DNA from: Flavobacterium sp. BFFFF2
Lineage (GTDB): Bacteria; Bacteroidota; Bacteroidia; Flavobacteriales; Flavobacteriaceae
Assembly: GCA_002256385.1 (NCBI GenBank)
Contig: NKJD01000003.1
Span: forward strand, 46,171-110,170
Direction of reading: 5' to 3'
Length of the DNA stretch: 64,000 nt
In this document: in pieces, positions 1 to 9,869 of the stretch
Position numbering within the stretch: position 1 is the stretch's first letter
Layout: every line of letters begins with the position of its first letter
The notes under the pieces: generated by a model
What the model was told of the DNA's origin: nothing
Seen by the model: only the letters and a program-made list of their open reading frames with translations
Databases searched by the model: none
Translations under genes and position numbers: made by a program

Positions 1-184
1 CGCCGGTGTTTAATAAAATTTGTGACCAAAAAGTGGTTAACAACTCCAGATGATCTTCTAAATGGATAGGACTTATTTCCGTAAAAATAAAGGCAATGCG
101 TTCATCAGCTAACAACTGTTCATAGAAAAGCTGCACTATTTGATGAATATCTGACTGGGTGGCTATGTCGCGCATATTAGACAT
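1..184 (-). CDS. Group III truncated haemoglobin, 5' part only
   Basis: The minus strand encodes about 61 residues starting MSNMRDIATQSDIHQIVQLF and running off the window edge. The pattern LFYEQLLADERIAFIFTE, then LEDHLELLTTFW and LLNTG, matches helices A to E of group III truncated globins, which are small haem proteins linked to oxygen or NO chemistry. The proximal histidine lies outside the window. ATG at 184 overlaps the end of the DAHP synthase gene by 8 bases (a second in-frame ATG is at 175), so the two are translationally coupled in one operon. The family call is from recognised motifs; the exact ligand role is unknown. Confidence 0.75.
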   Translation of the reverse strand, partial: MSNMRDIATQSDIHQIVQLFYEQLLADERIAFIFTEISPIHLEDHLELLTTFWSQILLNTG

Positions 185-1220
185 TCTCTTGGTGGGAAAT
201 ACTTTCTTGGTGGATGGCTTTAAACAAATTGAGCATAAAATGTTCGCTTAAGCCTTTGTTGCGGCCTTGTTCAGTCATGGTTTGCAACAATTGCACCCAG
301 CGCTTGTTTTGTAAAATGGTTACTTGATTTGCTTTTTTAATGCCTCCTATTTCAGTAGCAATTGCCATTCTTTTACCTAGTAAATCCACTATTTTAAGAT
401 CCAATTCGTCAATTTGACTTCGAAAATTGGCCAATTGTGATTGAAAATTAGGTAGTAACACCTCTGGAAATCGATATTCTAGTGAGTCAAGCAATAACTT
501 CAATGTTTGGGGAGTAATTTGTTGTTGGGCGTCACTCCAAGCTTCATCGGGACGATCGTGCGTTTCAATCATTAAGCCGCTATAGCCCAAGTGCATTGCT
601 TTTTGAGCAATTCCCTGTAAACCAATGCGGTTGCCAGCAATATGTGACGGATCGGCTATCATGGGAAGTAAGGGAAACTGATTCCTAAAATCAATGGCTA
701 TTTGCCATTCTGGCTGATTCCTAAATTGTGTCTTATCATACGTAGAAAACCCTCTGTGGATCACACCCAAATTGCAAATATTCTGATTCATAAAACGCTC
801 TACACCACCAATCCACAAGGCCAAATCGGGGTTGACCGGATTCTTAATATAAATCATTTTCTCGGTGCCGTGTAATGCCTCAGCTAATGCATCCATCAAA
901 AATGGATTTACCGTGGTTCTGGCGCCAATCCACAATACATCAATATCATATGCTACAGCCATGGCTACATGCTGTGGGGTAGCTACTTCCGTGGCGACTT
1001 GCAATCGGGTGGTTTGCTTGACTTCTTGCAACCAAGACAAGCCTTCTTCGCCTGCTCCTTCAAAGCCTCCTGGACGCGTTCTGGGTTTCCAAATGCCCGC
1101 ACGAAACACTTGAACTTCAGGAATATCTTGAAGTGACTGGGCAATGTTTAATACCTGTGTTCTGGTTTCTGCACTGCAAGGTCCAGCTATGACCAACGGT
1201 TTATTTTGATTTGAATCCAT
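177..1220 (-). CDS. Bifunctional DAHP synthase / chorismate mutase
   Basis: A 347-residue fusion acting at the entry and branch point of aromatic amino acid synthesis. Residues about 8-265 are a type I-beta DAHP synthase barrel: VIAGPCSAE near the start, KPRTRPGGFEG, IGARTTVNPF, and MIADPSHIAGNR, which holds metal and phosphate ligands. Residues about 270-347 are an AroQ-type chorismate mutase: IDELDLKIVDLLGKRM, then IGGIKK and the helical C-terminus. This N-DAHPS/C-CM order is known in Bacteroidota, where the mutase domain often mediates feedback control. The ATG at 1220 begins MDSNQNKPLVIAG. The frame is open for three more codons to a TTG, but ATG with the conserved N-terminus is preferred. 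A globin gene overlaps its stop codon. Confidence 0.93.
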   Translation of the reverse strand: MDSNQNKPLVIAGPCSAETRTQVLNIAQSLQDIPEVQVFRAGIWKPRTRPGGFEGAGEEGLSWLQEVKQTTRLQVATEVATPQHVAMAVAYDIDVLWIGARTTVNPFLMDALAEALHGTEKMIYIKNPVNPDLALWIGGVERFMNQNICNLGVIHRGFSTYDKTQFRNQPEWQIAIDFRNQFPLLPMIADPSHIAGNRIGLQGIAQKAMHLGYSGLMIETHDRPDEAWSDAQQQITPQTLKLLLDSLEYRFPEVLLPNFQSQLANFRSQIDELDLKIVDLLGKRMAIATEIGGIKKANQVTILQNKRWVQLLQTMTEQGRNKGLSEHFMLNLFKAIHQESISHQENV

Positions 1221-1233
1221 TTGGCACAAAGGT

Positions 1234-1267
1234 AAAAAAATACAGCCTGCTGATGAGGCAGGCTGTA
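1234..1267 (-). terminator. Rho-independent terminator of the T9SS giant gene or bidirectional element
   Basis: A perfect 10-bp inverted repeat (TACAGCCTGC / GCAGGCTGTA, 7-nt loop) is followed, on the minus strand, by a run of seven T. It lies just after the stop of the giant repeat-protein gene at 1289. An almost identical hairpin follows its paralogue near 9.83 kb, so the terminator was duplicated with the gene. Confidence 0.85.
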
Positions 1268-1288
1268 TGATTTAAAAGATATTATTTA

Positions 1289-4200
1289 CTAACGTTTAAT
1301 GACGCGCAGTACTTTGGAATCATTTCCTTGAGTAACTATCAACTGATAAACACCAGTTGGGTATTGTTCGCCCAATGTAATGGTATGCAAATCTTGTGGA
1401 GCAACGGCTATTGCTTGCAACTCTTTACCTAACATATCAAAGGCGCGGATGCTAATCATTTGATCGCTTGACGTATCAATTGAAATACCGAAATTCGATT
1501 CAAATGGGTTCGGGAATACGCGTGCATCAAACACAATAGTCGGCTCATCGCTTACAATAGTTCGTGCTGTTGGCGAAACGGTAGTAATGGTACAAACTGG
1601 TCCGTATGCTTGCAATGTGCCATTGTATATGGCAGCAACACGTACCGAGTAGGTAACATTAATGGTAGCTCCTCCAGTTAATAACATTAAACTGAAATTT
1701 TTCACACTGCGAACAATGCTGCGAACGGTGGTTCCATTGGTTACTTCAAAACTATAACCTGTAGCCCCTGTTACATCATCGGCATAGAATGTAGTCCACA
1801 AATTACTGATTGTACTACCACATTGACTCGCTTGAATTTTTGTAGTTGGACCTGGTGTGTTTACTGTACAAGAAGCACCATATTGTTGCCATGTACCACT
1901 TACTTTAACAGCGACACGAATGGCATAAGAAGTGGCAAACTTGGCACCTCCTGTAATGAGCATCAAACTGAAGTTGCTCACCGTGCTGTCATAAGTAACA
2001 ACTGCATTGGTAGATAAATTAGTTACTTCAAAACGGTATGATTGCACCGTTATACCAGCCAATTGAGAAGCATACAATGTAGTCCATAATGAAGCCAAAG
2101 TTGTACCACAAACCGAAGAGTCGATACGTGAAGTAGGCGTTGATGGCGTAGTAACATTACAACTTGCGCCATATGCAGACCAAACATTGTTAAAGTTGGA
2201 AGCTGCTCTAATGGTATAGGTTACGCCATAAGCTGCTCCACCAGTTAGTTGAGAAAGTAAAAAGCTATTCGATGTTGAAACAAACGTGCGAACCGTTGCA
2301 CCGTCGCTTACTTCAAAACGATAAGAAGAGGCACTTGTGATAGCAGAACAGTAAATGCGGTTGTCAATATAACTTAAAGTGGTCCCACAAATAGCCGCCT
2401 GAATAGCTGGCACTGGATATGCTAAAGTAATTGAACAACTACAGCCATAACCACCTTGTACACCACCAATAATAGGGGCCACATCAACGGTAAATGTATC
2501 ACCAAAAGCCCAAGTTGTTAATTGATTTAAAGAGAAGGTTGCAGTCGAACTAGTAATAAATTGCGTTGCTGCACCTTTCACTAAACGGAATTTATATGAA
2601 GTAGCTCCAGTAACGGTATTGGCGTAAATCTGAGTATATTCAGAGGCAATGGTGGTGCCACAAAAAGAAGCATCAACTTTTGTTGATGACCCACAACCTA
2701 CCGCTAATGAAATGGTTTCATTGGTGTTACAGTTTGAAACAAAATCAAGATATACAGAATCTGAACATACGCTGCCTGTAATAGAAACAGTTAACAGATT
2801 GGTACTTTGACCCGAAACAATGGTCATCCAAGAAGGAACACGCCATGTAAAATTAGAACCTACTGTAGTAGGAACAGTATAAGTAACATTTGAAGTGATG
2901 TTACATAATTGTGAGAACCCATTAATGACAGTACCTGTTCGTTTAACATCTAAAGTAGATGGTACGCTGTTTCCACATTGATTGGTAAAATATACAGAAA
3001 CAGTTCCACTTACAAAAGTGCTATAGTTGAATGAAACACTGATCGTGTTGGTTCCTTGACCTGATATAATGGTGGCGCTTTGTGGAACCACCCAAGTATA
3101 ACTGGTGGCACCTTGCACTGCAGGAATGGAGTAAACAGCATTTCCGTTCGCGTAATTAACCACTTGACCCAATGAATTATAGGTGATTTCAGAAACCCCG
3201 CACAAAGCACTTGGCCCCACAATATTACCTGGTTTCTGTGCTTTATTCACCAATAATGTTTTTGGCAAACTGGTACCACAACTATATGAATTAGCCACAG
3301 AGACATTGCCGCTTGTAAATGCATTTTGATCAATAGCCACCGTAATTTGATTGGTTCCTTGACCAGCTGTAATACTCATGCCTGTTGGTACAGTCCAAAT
3401 ATATGAAGTAACGCTAGCGTTGGCTGGGGTTGAGTAGGTCGTTGAAGTAACACCACATACCTCTTCTCTTCCAGTAATGGATGAAGGTACTTGAATGGCA
3501 TTAACAGTATAGAATTTAACTGGACTTGTTCCGCAACTGCTCACCGCACTTACGTTCACATAGCCAGAAGTAGTGAATACATTATTATCGATTGACACCG
3601 TAATTGAACTCGTACCAGCTCCAGAAATGATTGTGAAACCAGTTGGCACACTCCAAGTATATACAGCAGTTGCATCTACCGGAGCAATTTGGGCTGAATA
3701 AGTAGCCGTTGAAGACCCGCAAGTGGATACTGGTCCAGTAATACTGGAAATTACTGGTTTCTTAACCACATCAATGGTTCTTAATGAGGTGGTTGAACAA
3801 GCATTGAATGCTTTCACAGTAATGGTTCCATCTTGAAATAATGGATCAACATTGACGAGCACAGAATTTCCAGCTGTATTGGTTGTAGCGGAAATACCTG
3901 CTGGGAAAGTCCAAACGTAATTAGTAGCTCCTACCACAGTTGGCACACTGTATGTTGTTTGCGTAGTACCACAAAGACTTTGTAATCCTTGGATTTCCTG
4001 AATGGTCAAACTGGAATTAATCATGGTAATTGACGCAATGGAACTGTATTTAAATGGAAAACCATTATTGGACACAACAGCCCGATAGTAAGTGTTTGAT
4101 AAAATGTTCGTTACAGCCAAAGAAGTGGTCGTGTTATTAACGCTAGTAACAGCCCCACTAAAGTCAGCATTGATTGACGACTCCCAGCGCAACACACTTC

Positions 4201-7200
4201 CTACTTGTCCTGTTAAATTCAAAGTTGAATTATTAGATGAACCTTGACAGTAAGAACTATTTCCCGAAAGGGTACCTCCTACTGTTGTGTTTATTAACAA
4301 TGTGATTGTATTTGATGTTGACGCTGAACAAATACCACTAGTAACAACGGCTCTTACATAAAGAGGTTGTCCAAGATTTACCAAATTTAATGTGTTAGCG
4401 GTTTGCCCACTGATTGTGGTAAAATTGGTGTTATTAGCAGAAGATTCCCAACGAATGCTGCCTACTGATCCGTTCAAAGTCAACGTCGTATTGTTAATCG
4501 CGCTATCTAAGATGCCACCTCCTGTAAGTGTACCTGCCACCGAGGTAGGTTGAACAGTAATCGCCACTGCATTTGAATTCACTACAGTACAAACGCCATT
4601 ACTTAGAGACGCTCTAAAATAGGTGGTCGTCGTTAAATTTGAAGCAACATAAGTACTAGAAGTAGCGCCACTAATAGCGGTGAAATTCACATTATCTGTT
4701 GATTGTTGCCATTGAATAGTTCCTTGACTGCCAGTCACCGTTAAAGTAGAGCTATTTGAACTGGCACATACGGTTGATGCTCCTGAAGCAGTACCTGCAA
4801 CGGGTGCTTGATTAACAGCAATTGAAACCGTACTTGCAGTAACTGGTGTACAAACGCCATTACTTAAAGTTGCACGGTAATAATTAATTGAATTCGAATT
4901 GGTTGACAAATAAGTAGCATTGGTAGCACCACTTATTGTGGTGAAATTCACATTATTTGATGACGATTGCCATTGGATATTACCCTGACTGCCGCTTAAT
5001 GTTAAAGTAGCTGTGATACCTGTGGAACAAACTGCACTAAGTCCTGAAATGGTCCCAGCAACTGGAGCCTGATTCACAATTACTGAAGCTGAACTAGTAT
5101 TAGCTGGAGTACAAACACCTGCATTACTTACTACAGCACGATAATAGGTGGTTCTGTTTAAATTTATTGCGGTATAGGTTGCGCTTGTAGCACCGCTAAT
5201 TGATGTGAAGCTCGTGTTGTTTGTAGATGATTGCCATTGGATGTTACCTTGACTACCACTTACTGAAAATGCGGTTGAATTCGACCCAGAACAAACGGTT
5301 GCTCCTCCTGAAAGGGTGCCTGCAACTGGTGCTTGATTGACCACCACTGAAGCCGCATCGGTTGTTGCTGGTGCACATACACCACTGCTTAATACAGCGC
5401 GGTAATAGTTTGTTGCCGTTAAATTAGAGGCGGTAAAACTTGCACTAGTTGCTCCTGAAATAGCAGTAAAATCAGTGTTGTTAGTTGATGATTGCCATTC
5501 AATATTCCCTTGGCTACCAACTAAGTTTAAAGTAGTTGAATTAGAAGTGGCACAAACAGTACTACTGCCTGTAATGGTTCCAGCTGTAGTTGCTTGATCT
5601 ACTGCAATGGTATTGGTATTGGTTGTTACTGGCGAGCACACCCCATTACTTAATACTGCACGGTAATAAGTAGTTGCCGTAAGGTTTGATGCTGTGAATG
5701 TGGTACTAGTAGCACCAGAAATTGCAGTAAAATCAATGTTATTGGCTGATGATTGCCATTGGATATTTCCTTGGCTACCTGAAATCGTTAACGTAGTATC
5801 ATTTCCGCTAGAACAAACCGTGGTACCTCCTGAAAGGGTGCCAGCAACAGGTGCCTGATCAACCGATACAGAAACAGTGTTTGATGTTGATGATGAACAA
5901 ACACCACTACTCAACACCGCACGATAAAATGTAGATGCCACTAAATTGCTCGCTACATAAGTTGCGTTGGTTTCACCGCTAACAGTTGAAAAGTCAACAT
6001 TATTTGCCGATGATTGCCATTCGATGCTGCCTTGGCTATCAGTTAATGTTATGGTGGTTGAATTGGAATCAGAACAAACTGTTGCATCACCTGAAAGGGT
6101 TCCGGCTGCAGTTGCTTGATTGACAACTATTGTCTGTGTATTTGTATTTTGTGGCACACACACCCCATTACTTAACACAGCTCGATAATTCGTGGTTGCA
6201 GTTAAATTTGCCACTTCAAGTATTGCGCTGGTGGCGCCATCAATATTTGTAAAATCAATTGCATTTGCTGCTGATTGCCATTGAATGTTTCCTTGGCTAT
6301 CTGAAATGGTTAACATGGTATCATTTGATGTAGAACAAACCGTTGCTCCGCCAGCTAATGTTCCGGAAACAGGCATTTGATTGACCGTAACTGCTGAGGT
6401 ATTAGAACTTACTGGCGCACAAACACCATTAGTTGAAATCGCGCGATAATAGGTATCCGCCACTAAATTGACAGCAGAAAAAGTGGCCGTGGTTGCCCCT
6501 GATATTGTGGTAAAATCGATATTATTTACTGATGATTGCCACTCAATATTCCCTTGACTATCCGATAATGTTAAAGTGGTTGAATTGGCATCAGAGCAAA
6601 CTGTTGCATCACCACTTAAAGTGCCAGCAACAGGTGCTTGATCTACTTGTACATCAACAGTTACCCCATCGGTGGTTACTTGACAACTGTCATCTACTCG
6701 TCGAACCCAATAGGTGGTCAATTCCGAAGGATTGACTGATAAAATCGGACTGACTTGAAGTCCAATTACATTTGACCCAACAACAGCACCAGTTCCCCAT
6801 TCATATTGTGTATATGGTGAAGTTTCGCCTCCAGTCGCTTGGATTTGAACAGCTGCATTAGAGCAAGCGGTAGTGGGTGCAGCAATAGAAGTTGGAGCTG
6901 TTGCTAGTGCTGGAATAGCAAGGGTAGCAGAGAAAGAAATATTTGAAGTGCCTGTAAGTTCACGAACGCGTATCTCAATAGTACTGTTTCTGTCTAAATA
7001 ATAGTTACCAATTACCCCATTGTTGCAACGAGTACCGTCACTTTTGGCACTACATGACCAAATACGGATGCCATTTAAGTAGATGATTGCAGAGTCATCC
7101 CAACTGCCCACATTTAATGCGTAGGTACCACATGGGAAACCTTGGCGTTTGGCAACCATGGTGTAATAATCGTTTGGCAATAAGCAACCTGACCAACCAG

Positions 7201-9439
7201 CCGAAGTAGATGGTGATAAGGTGCTATCCCAACCATTTGTGCCTGTTTGGCTATCAAAGTTAAAATCGGGATTCGTATAGTACCCGCGATAACTTGTTGT
7301 TGTCGGACGTAATGTTAAGTCACTGCCATTATAGCCATATACATTCCACGACGCATCACCAAATACTGCTGGATCGCCAGCTGGATAATCAACGGTGATT
7401 GTTTTACTGATTGCGTCTGTATACGTATTACAAGGCGTAGCGTCTAAACGACGTACCCAATATTGGGTAGTTTCAGTTGGAGACACGGTGAGGTAATTCA
7501 CCGTTGTGGAAGCGATTACATTTTCACCTGCCACACTTCCAGTACTCCATTCGTACAAGGCACCCACTTGATTTGATCCGCCACTCACAACCAGCCTGGT
7601 TGAAGTACCATTACAAATGGGCGTTGTACCCGTTAAAATAGTTGGCGCTGTAGATTTTTGTTTTACGGTAATGGTAAAAAAAGCAGCCGCCGAAATGAAA
7701 CTACAAGGAGTGGCATCTACTCTACGCACCCAATAGCTGGTGGTACCAGTAGGAGTTAATGCAATGGTTTCGGCAGTTTGTCCCGCAATAATACGCGATC
7801 CTGCCACAGTTCCTGTACCCCATTGATAAAAGGCACCAGCGGTAGCTGCACCACCGGTGGCGGTCATTTGTGTGGTAACCCCTCTACAAATAGACGTAAC
7901 TCCATCGACAGCTGTTGGCGCTTCTGAAGGAGTACAAGGGGTAACCGTCATTTTTACACGAGCGGTATTGGTCGCTTGAAAATACTCAAATACCAAATTT
8001 GCTTCTCCAGCTAAATATAAGTTTATAGTTCCTTGCGTAAATCCTTGAATATTCCATTTTGAATAAACAAATGTTTGTCCGCCGTCAATACTTAATCGGA
8101 AGCCATCATCGCCACCCATGGAAAAGTTATAATAACCAGCATCAAATGTCTTATTCATTTTATAACGAACACCATAATATGTTTTGTAGGTACCGCAAAG
8201 TGTTGAAGCAGTAATTATTCCGGTGGTAAAAGTTCGGTCAAATGATTCGGTTTCGGTAACATACCCTCTGTATACTCCATTAAAGATAGCAGTAGTTGCA
8301 ACTGCGGTGCCATTTCCGGCATATACATATCCTTTCCATTCGCCCATTCCATATTCATCAGGATTGCCATCAGGTATAACTACATCTACATTTTTGGTGA
8401 TGCCTGTGGTTGCACTGGTGCATACGCCTGTATCTCTTCGTCGAACCCAATAAGTAGTTGCCGTTGCCGGACTTACTATGATCGCATTGGTAGTTGCTCC
8501 ATCAATGATGTTGCTACCAATATCAGTTCCTGTTCCCCATTCAAATACAGAACCTACTTGAGCCGTTCCGCCAGAAGCAGTGAGTGTAATTGACCCACCT
8601 AAACAAACGTAAGTATTGCCACTTATTGACGTTGGCGCAGTAGAAAGTGCTTTCACTGTTACCACGCCTGTAATGGCGTCACTGAATCCGACACAAGGTG
8701 CTGCATCAACGCGACGCACCCAGTAAGTAGTTGTTCCTGTTGGACTAACGGTTGTTGAAGCACTCGTTTGTCCTGCAATGATTGAAGATCCAATTACGGT
8801 TCCTCTACCCCATTGATAAACGGCGCCCGTTTTTTCATAGCCACCTGTGGCTGTTAAAGTAACCGAACTGCCGCGGCAAATAGTCGCTAAGCCACTTATT
8901 GATTGAGGCGCACTTGAAGGGGTGTCGCATGGTACAATGGAAAAGGACACACGTGAGTTGCCTGTATTCTCAAAATAATCGTAAACAAAAGAAGTGCTAC
9001 CATTTAAAAAAACTGTTTTAGTGGAAGTTCGATACCCGGTACTATTCCAATTTGAAATAGTATAGGTTGCTCCCCCATCAATGCTTAATTGATAGCCATC
9101 ATCACCTGCTACAGTAATAGCATAATAGCCTGCTGTATAGGTATTGTTCATTTTAAAACGAATACCAAATTTATTGCTATAACTTCCACAGAGTGTTGAG
9201 GCGGTTAAAGCACCAGCACCCAAGTTTTGATCGAATTGATCACTCCGCAGAATATACCCCTTGTAAGGATATGAATTGGAGAAATTTGGTGGAAATGTTG
9301 CTAAGGTATTTAAATCATACACATAGCCAATCCAAGTTCCTGAGCCATACGTTTGCTGATCTCCCGCTGGTACGCAAGGAGTAGTCTGAGCAAAAATAAA
9401 GGAGACTTGAAGAAAAAGAACAAGTAACGCTTTTTTCAT
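1289..9439 (-). CDS. Giant secreted T9SS multi-repeat protein, intact copy (2716 aa)
   Basis: Signal peptide MKKALLVLFLQVSFIFAQ. The N-terminal third has two PA14-like beta-sandwich modules (conserved GDDG followed by LSIDGG) and one related module ending in a WSC region. These alternate with Ig-like modules that end in TTYWVRR and a Cys. The middle holds about ten tandem modules of about 85-90 residues, with consensus AGTLSGxxTVC, SQGNIQWQSS, YYRAVLSNGVC. The C-terminal third has PKD-like modules and four repeats starting with CGTT or CGST. The last about 75 residues (VFPNPFESNFGISI, then GVYQLIV and a final VIKR) are a type A T9SS sorting domain, so the protein should cross the outer membrane and be surface-attached or released. 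The ATG at 9439 is chosen because the signal peptide begins there. It is probably an adhesin or matrix protein; no catalytic domain is visible. Confidence 0.88.
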   Translation of the reverse strand: MKKALLVLFLQVSFIFAQTTPCVPAGDQQTYGSGTWIGYVYDLNTLATFPPNFSNSYPYKGYILRSDQFDQNLGAGALTASTLCGSYSNKFGIRFKMNNTYTAGYYAITVAGDDGYQLSIDGGATYTISNWNSTGYRTSTKTVFLNGSTSFVYDYFENTGNSRVSFSIVPCDTPSSAPQSISGLATICRGSSVTLTATGGYEKTGAVYQWGRGTVIGSSIIAGQTSASTTVSPTGTTTYWVRRVDAAPCVGFSDAITGVVTVKALSTAPTSISGNTYVCLGGSITLTASGGTAQVGSVFEWGTGTDIGSNIIDGATTNAIIVSPATATTYWVRRRDTGVCTSATTGITKNVDVVIPDGNPDEYGMGEWKGYVYAGNGTAVATTAIFNGVYRGYVTETESFDRTFTTGIITASTLCGTYKTYYGVRYKMNKTFDAGYYNFSMGGDDGFRLSIDGGQTFVYSKWNIQGFTQGTINLYLAGEANLVFEYFQATNTARVKMTVTPCTPSEAPTAVDGVTSICRGVTTQMTATGGAATAGAFYQWGTGTVAGSRIIAGQTAETIALTPTGTTSYWVRRVDATPCSFISAAAFFTITVKQKSTAPTILTGTTPICNGTSTRLVVSGGSNQVGALYEWSTGSVAGENVIASTTVNYLTVSPTETTQYWVRRLDATPCNTYTDAISKTITVDYPAGDPAVFGDASWNVYGYNGSDLTLRPTTTSYRGYYTNPDFNFDSQTGTNGWDSTLSPSTSAGWSGCLLPNDYYTMVAKRQGFPCGTYALNVGSWDDSAIIYLNGIRIWSCSAKSDGTRCNNGVIGNYYLDRNSTIEIRVRELTGTSNISFSATLAIPALATAPTSIAAPTTACSNAAVQIQATGGETSPYTQYEWGTGAVVGSNVIGLQVSPILSVNPSELTTYWVRRVDDSCQVTTDGVTVDVQVDQAPVAGTLSGDATVCSDANSTTLTLSDSQGNIEWQSSVNNIDFTTISGATTATFSAVNLVADTYYRAISTNGVCAPVSSNTSAVTVNQMPVSGTLAGGATVCSTSNDTMLTISDSQGNIQWQSAANAIDFTNIDGATSAILEVANLTATTNYRAVLSNGVCVPQNTNTQTIVVNQATAAGTLSGDATVCSDSNSTTITLTDSQGSIEWQSSANNVDFSTVSGETNATYVASNLVASTFYRAVLSSGVCSSSTSNTVSVSVDQAPVAGTLSGGTTVCSSGNDTTLTISGSQGNIQWQSSANNIDFTAISGATSTTFTASNLTATTYYRAVLSNGVCSPVTTNTNTIAVDQATTAGTITGSSTVCATSNSTTLNLVGSQGNIEWQSSTNNTDFTAISGATSASFTASNLTATNYYRAVLSSGVCAPATTDAASVVVNQAPVAGTLSGGATVCSGSNSTAFSVSGSQGNIQWQSSTNNTSFTSISGATSATYTAINLNRTTYYRAVVSNAGVCTPANTSSASVIVNQAPVAGTISGLSAVCSTGITATLTLSGSQGNIQWQSSSNNVNFTTISGATNATYLSTNSNSINYYRATLSNGVCTPVTASTVSIAVNQAPVAGTASGASTVCASSNSSTLTVTGSQGTIQWQQSTDNVNFTAISGATSSTYVASNLTTTTYFRASLSNGVCTVVNSNAVAITVQPTSVAGTLTGGGILDSAINNTTLTLNGSVGSIRWESSANNTNFTTISGQTANTLNLVNLGQPLYVRAVVTSGICSASTSNTITLLINTTVGGTLSGNSSYCQGSSNNSTLNLTGQVGSVLRWESSINADFSGAVTSVNNTTTSLAVTNILSNTYYRAVVSNNGFPFKYSSIASITMINSSLTIQEIQGLQSLCGTTQTTYSVPTVVGATNYVWTFPAGISATTNTAGNSVLVNVDPLFQDGTITVKAFNACSTTSLRTIDVVKKPVISSITGPVSTCGSSTATYSAQIAPVDATAVYTWSVPTGFTIISGAGTSSITVSIDNNVFTTSGYVNVSAVSSCGTSPVKFYTVNAIQVPSSITGREEVCGVTSTTYSTPANASVTSYIWTVPTGMSITAGQGTNQITVAIDQNAFTSGNVSVANSYSCGTSLPKTLLVNKAQKPGNIVGPSALCGVSEITYNSLGQVVNYANGNAVYSIPAVQGATSYTWVVPQSATIISGQGTNTISVSFNYSTFVSGTVSVYFTNQCGNSVPSTLDVKRTGTVINGFSQLCNITSNVTYTVPTTVGSNFTWRVPSWMTIVSGQSTNLLTVSITGSVCSDSVYLDFVSNCNTNETISLAVGCGSSTKVDASFCGTTIASEYTQIYANTVTGATSYKFRLVKGAATQFITSSTATFSLNQLTTWAFGDTFTVDVAPIIGGVQGGYGCSCSITLAYPVPAIQAAICGTTLSYIDNRIYCSAITSASSYRFEVSDGATVRTFVSTSNSFLLSQLTGGAAYGVTYTIRAASNFNNVWSAYGASCNVTTPSTPTSRIDSSVCGTTLASLWTTLYASQLAGITVQSYRFEVTNLSTNAVVTYDSTVSNFSLMLITGGAKFATSYAIRVAVKVSGTWQQYGASCTVNTPGPTTKIQASQCGSTISNLWTTFYADDVTGATGYSFEVTNGTTVRSIVRSVKNFSLMLLTGGATINVTYSVRVAAIYNGTLQAYGPVCTITTVSPTARTIVSDEPTIVFDARVFPNPFESNFGISIDTSSDQMISIRAFDMLGKELQAIAVAPQDLHTITLGEQYPTGVYQLIVTQGNDSKVLRVIKR

Positions 9440-9463
9440 AATAATGGGGTATTTAAAATCAAT

Positions 9464-9471
9464 CAAAAATA
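9464..9471 (-). promoter_or_regulatory. Candidate -7 promoter element for the giant gene
   Basis: The minus strand reads TATTTTTG, matching the Bacteroidota -7 consensus TAnnTTTG, 25 bases upstream of the ATG at 9439. No convincing -33 TTG is present at the usual distance. The rest of the 9440-9813 gap is AT-rich DNA in which I see no gene. Confidence 0.4.
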
Positions 9472-9813
9472 GTTAAAAATTTTAACGTTTTGCGTTTTAA
9501 CGGAAAAAAAAATCGATAATCTGCATTTTGACTCCTTAAATAATGAGAAAACAAATAAATTAAAGCTCAGAATGCAACTCATTTAGGATATGAAAAACTA
9601 CTAAAAAGCCATATAAATGGTCAATTATCTAATAGAATCAGCAGCAAAAACATAATTGCTAATTGGAGAAAAAATAGCTTGTTAAAAAAAGTGCTTCATT
9701 TTAAATAAGAACATTTCCGCAATTTTGGGAATACCAACAATCAGTGATCAAATTTTCAATTGATTCAGGTTAATTGTGTCAAATATTTCTATTAAATAAG
9801 CTGACGTATAGGC

Positions 9814-9848
9814 AAAAAAAATACAGCCTGCTGTTGAGGCAGGCTGTA
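9814..9848 (-). terminator. Rho-independent terminator of the second giant gene
   Basis: TACAGCCTGC / GCAGGCTGTA inverted repeat with a 7-nt loop, followed on the minus strand by eight T. It differs from the hairpin at 1234-1267 only in the loop, showing that the duplication included the 3' flank. Confidence 0.85.
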
Positions 9849-9869
9849 TGATTTAAAAGATATTATTTA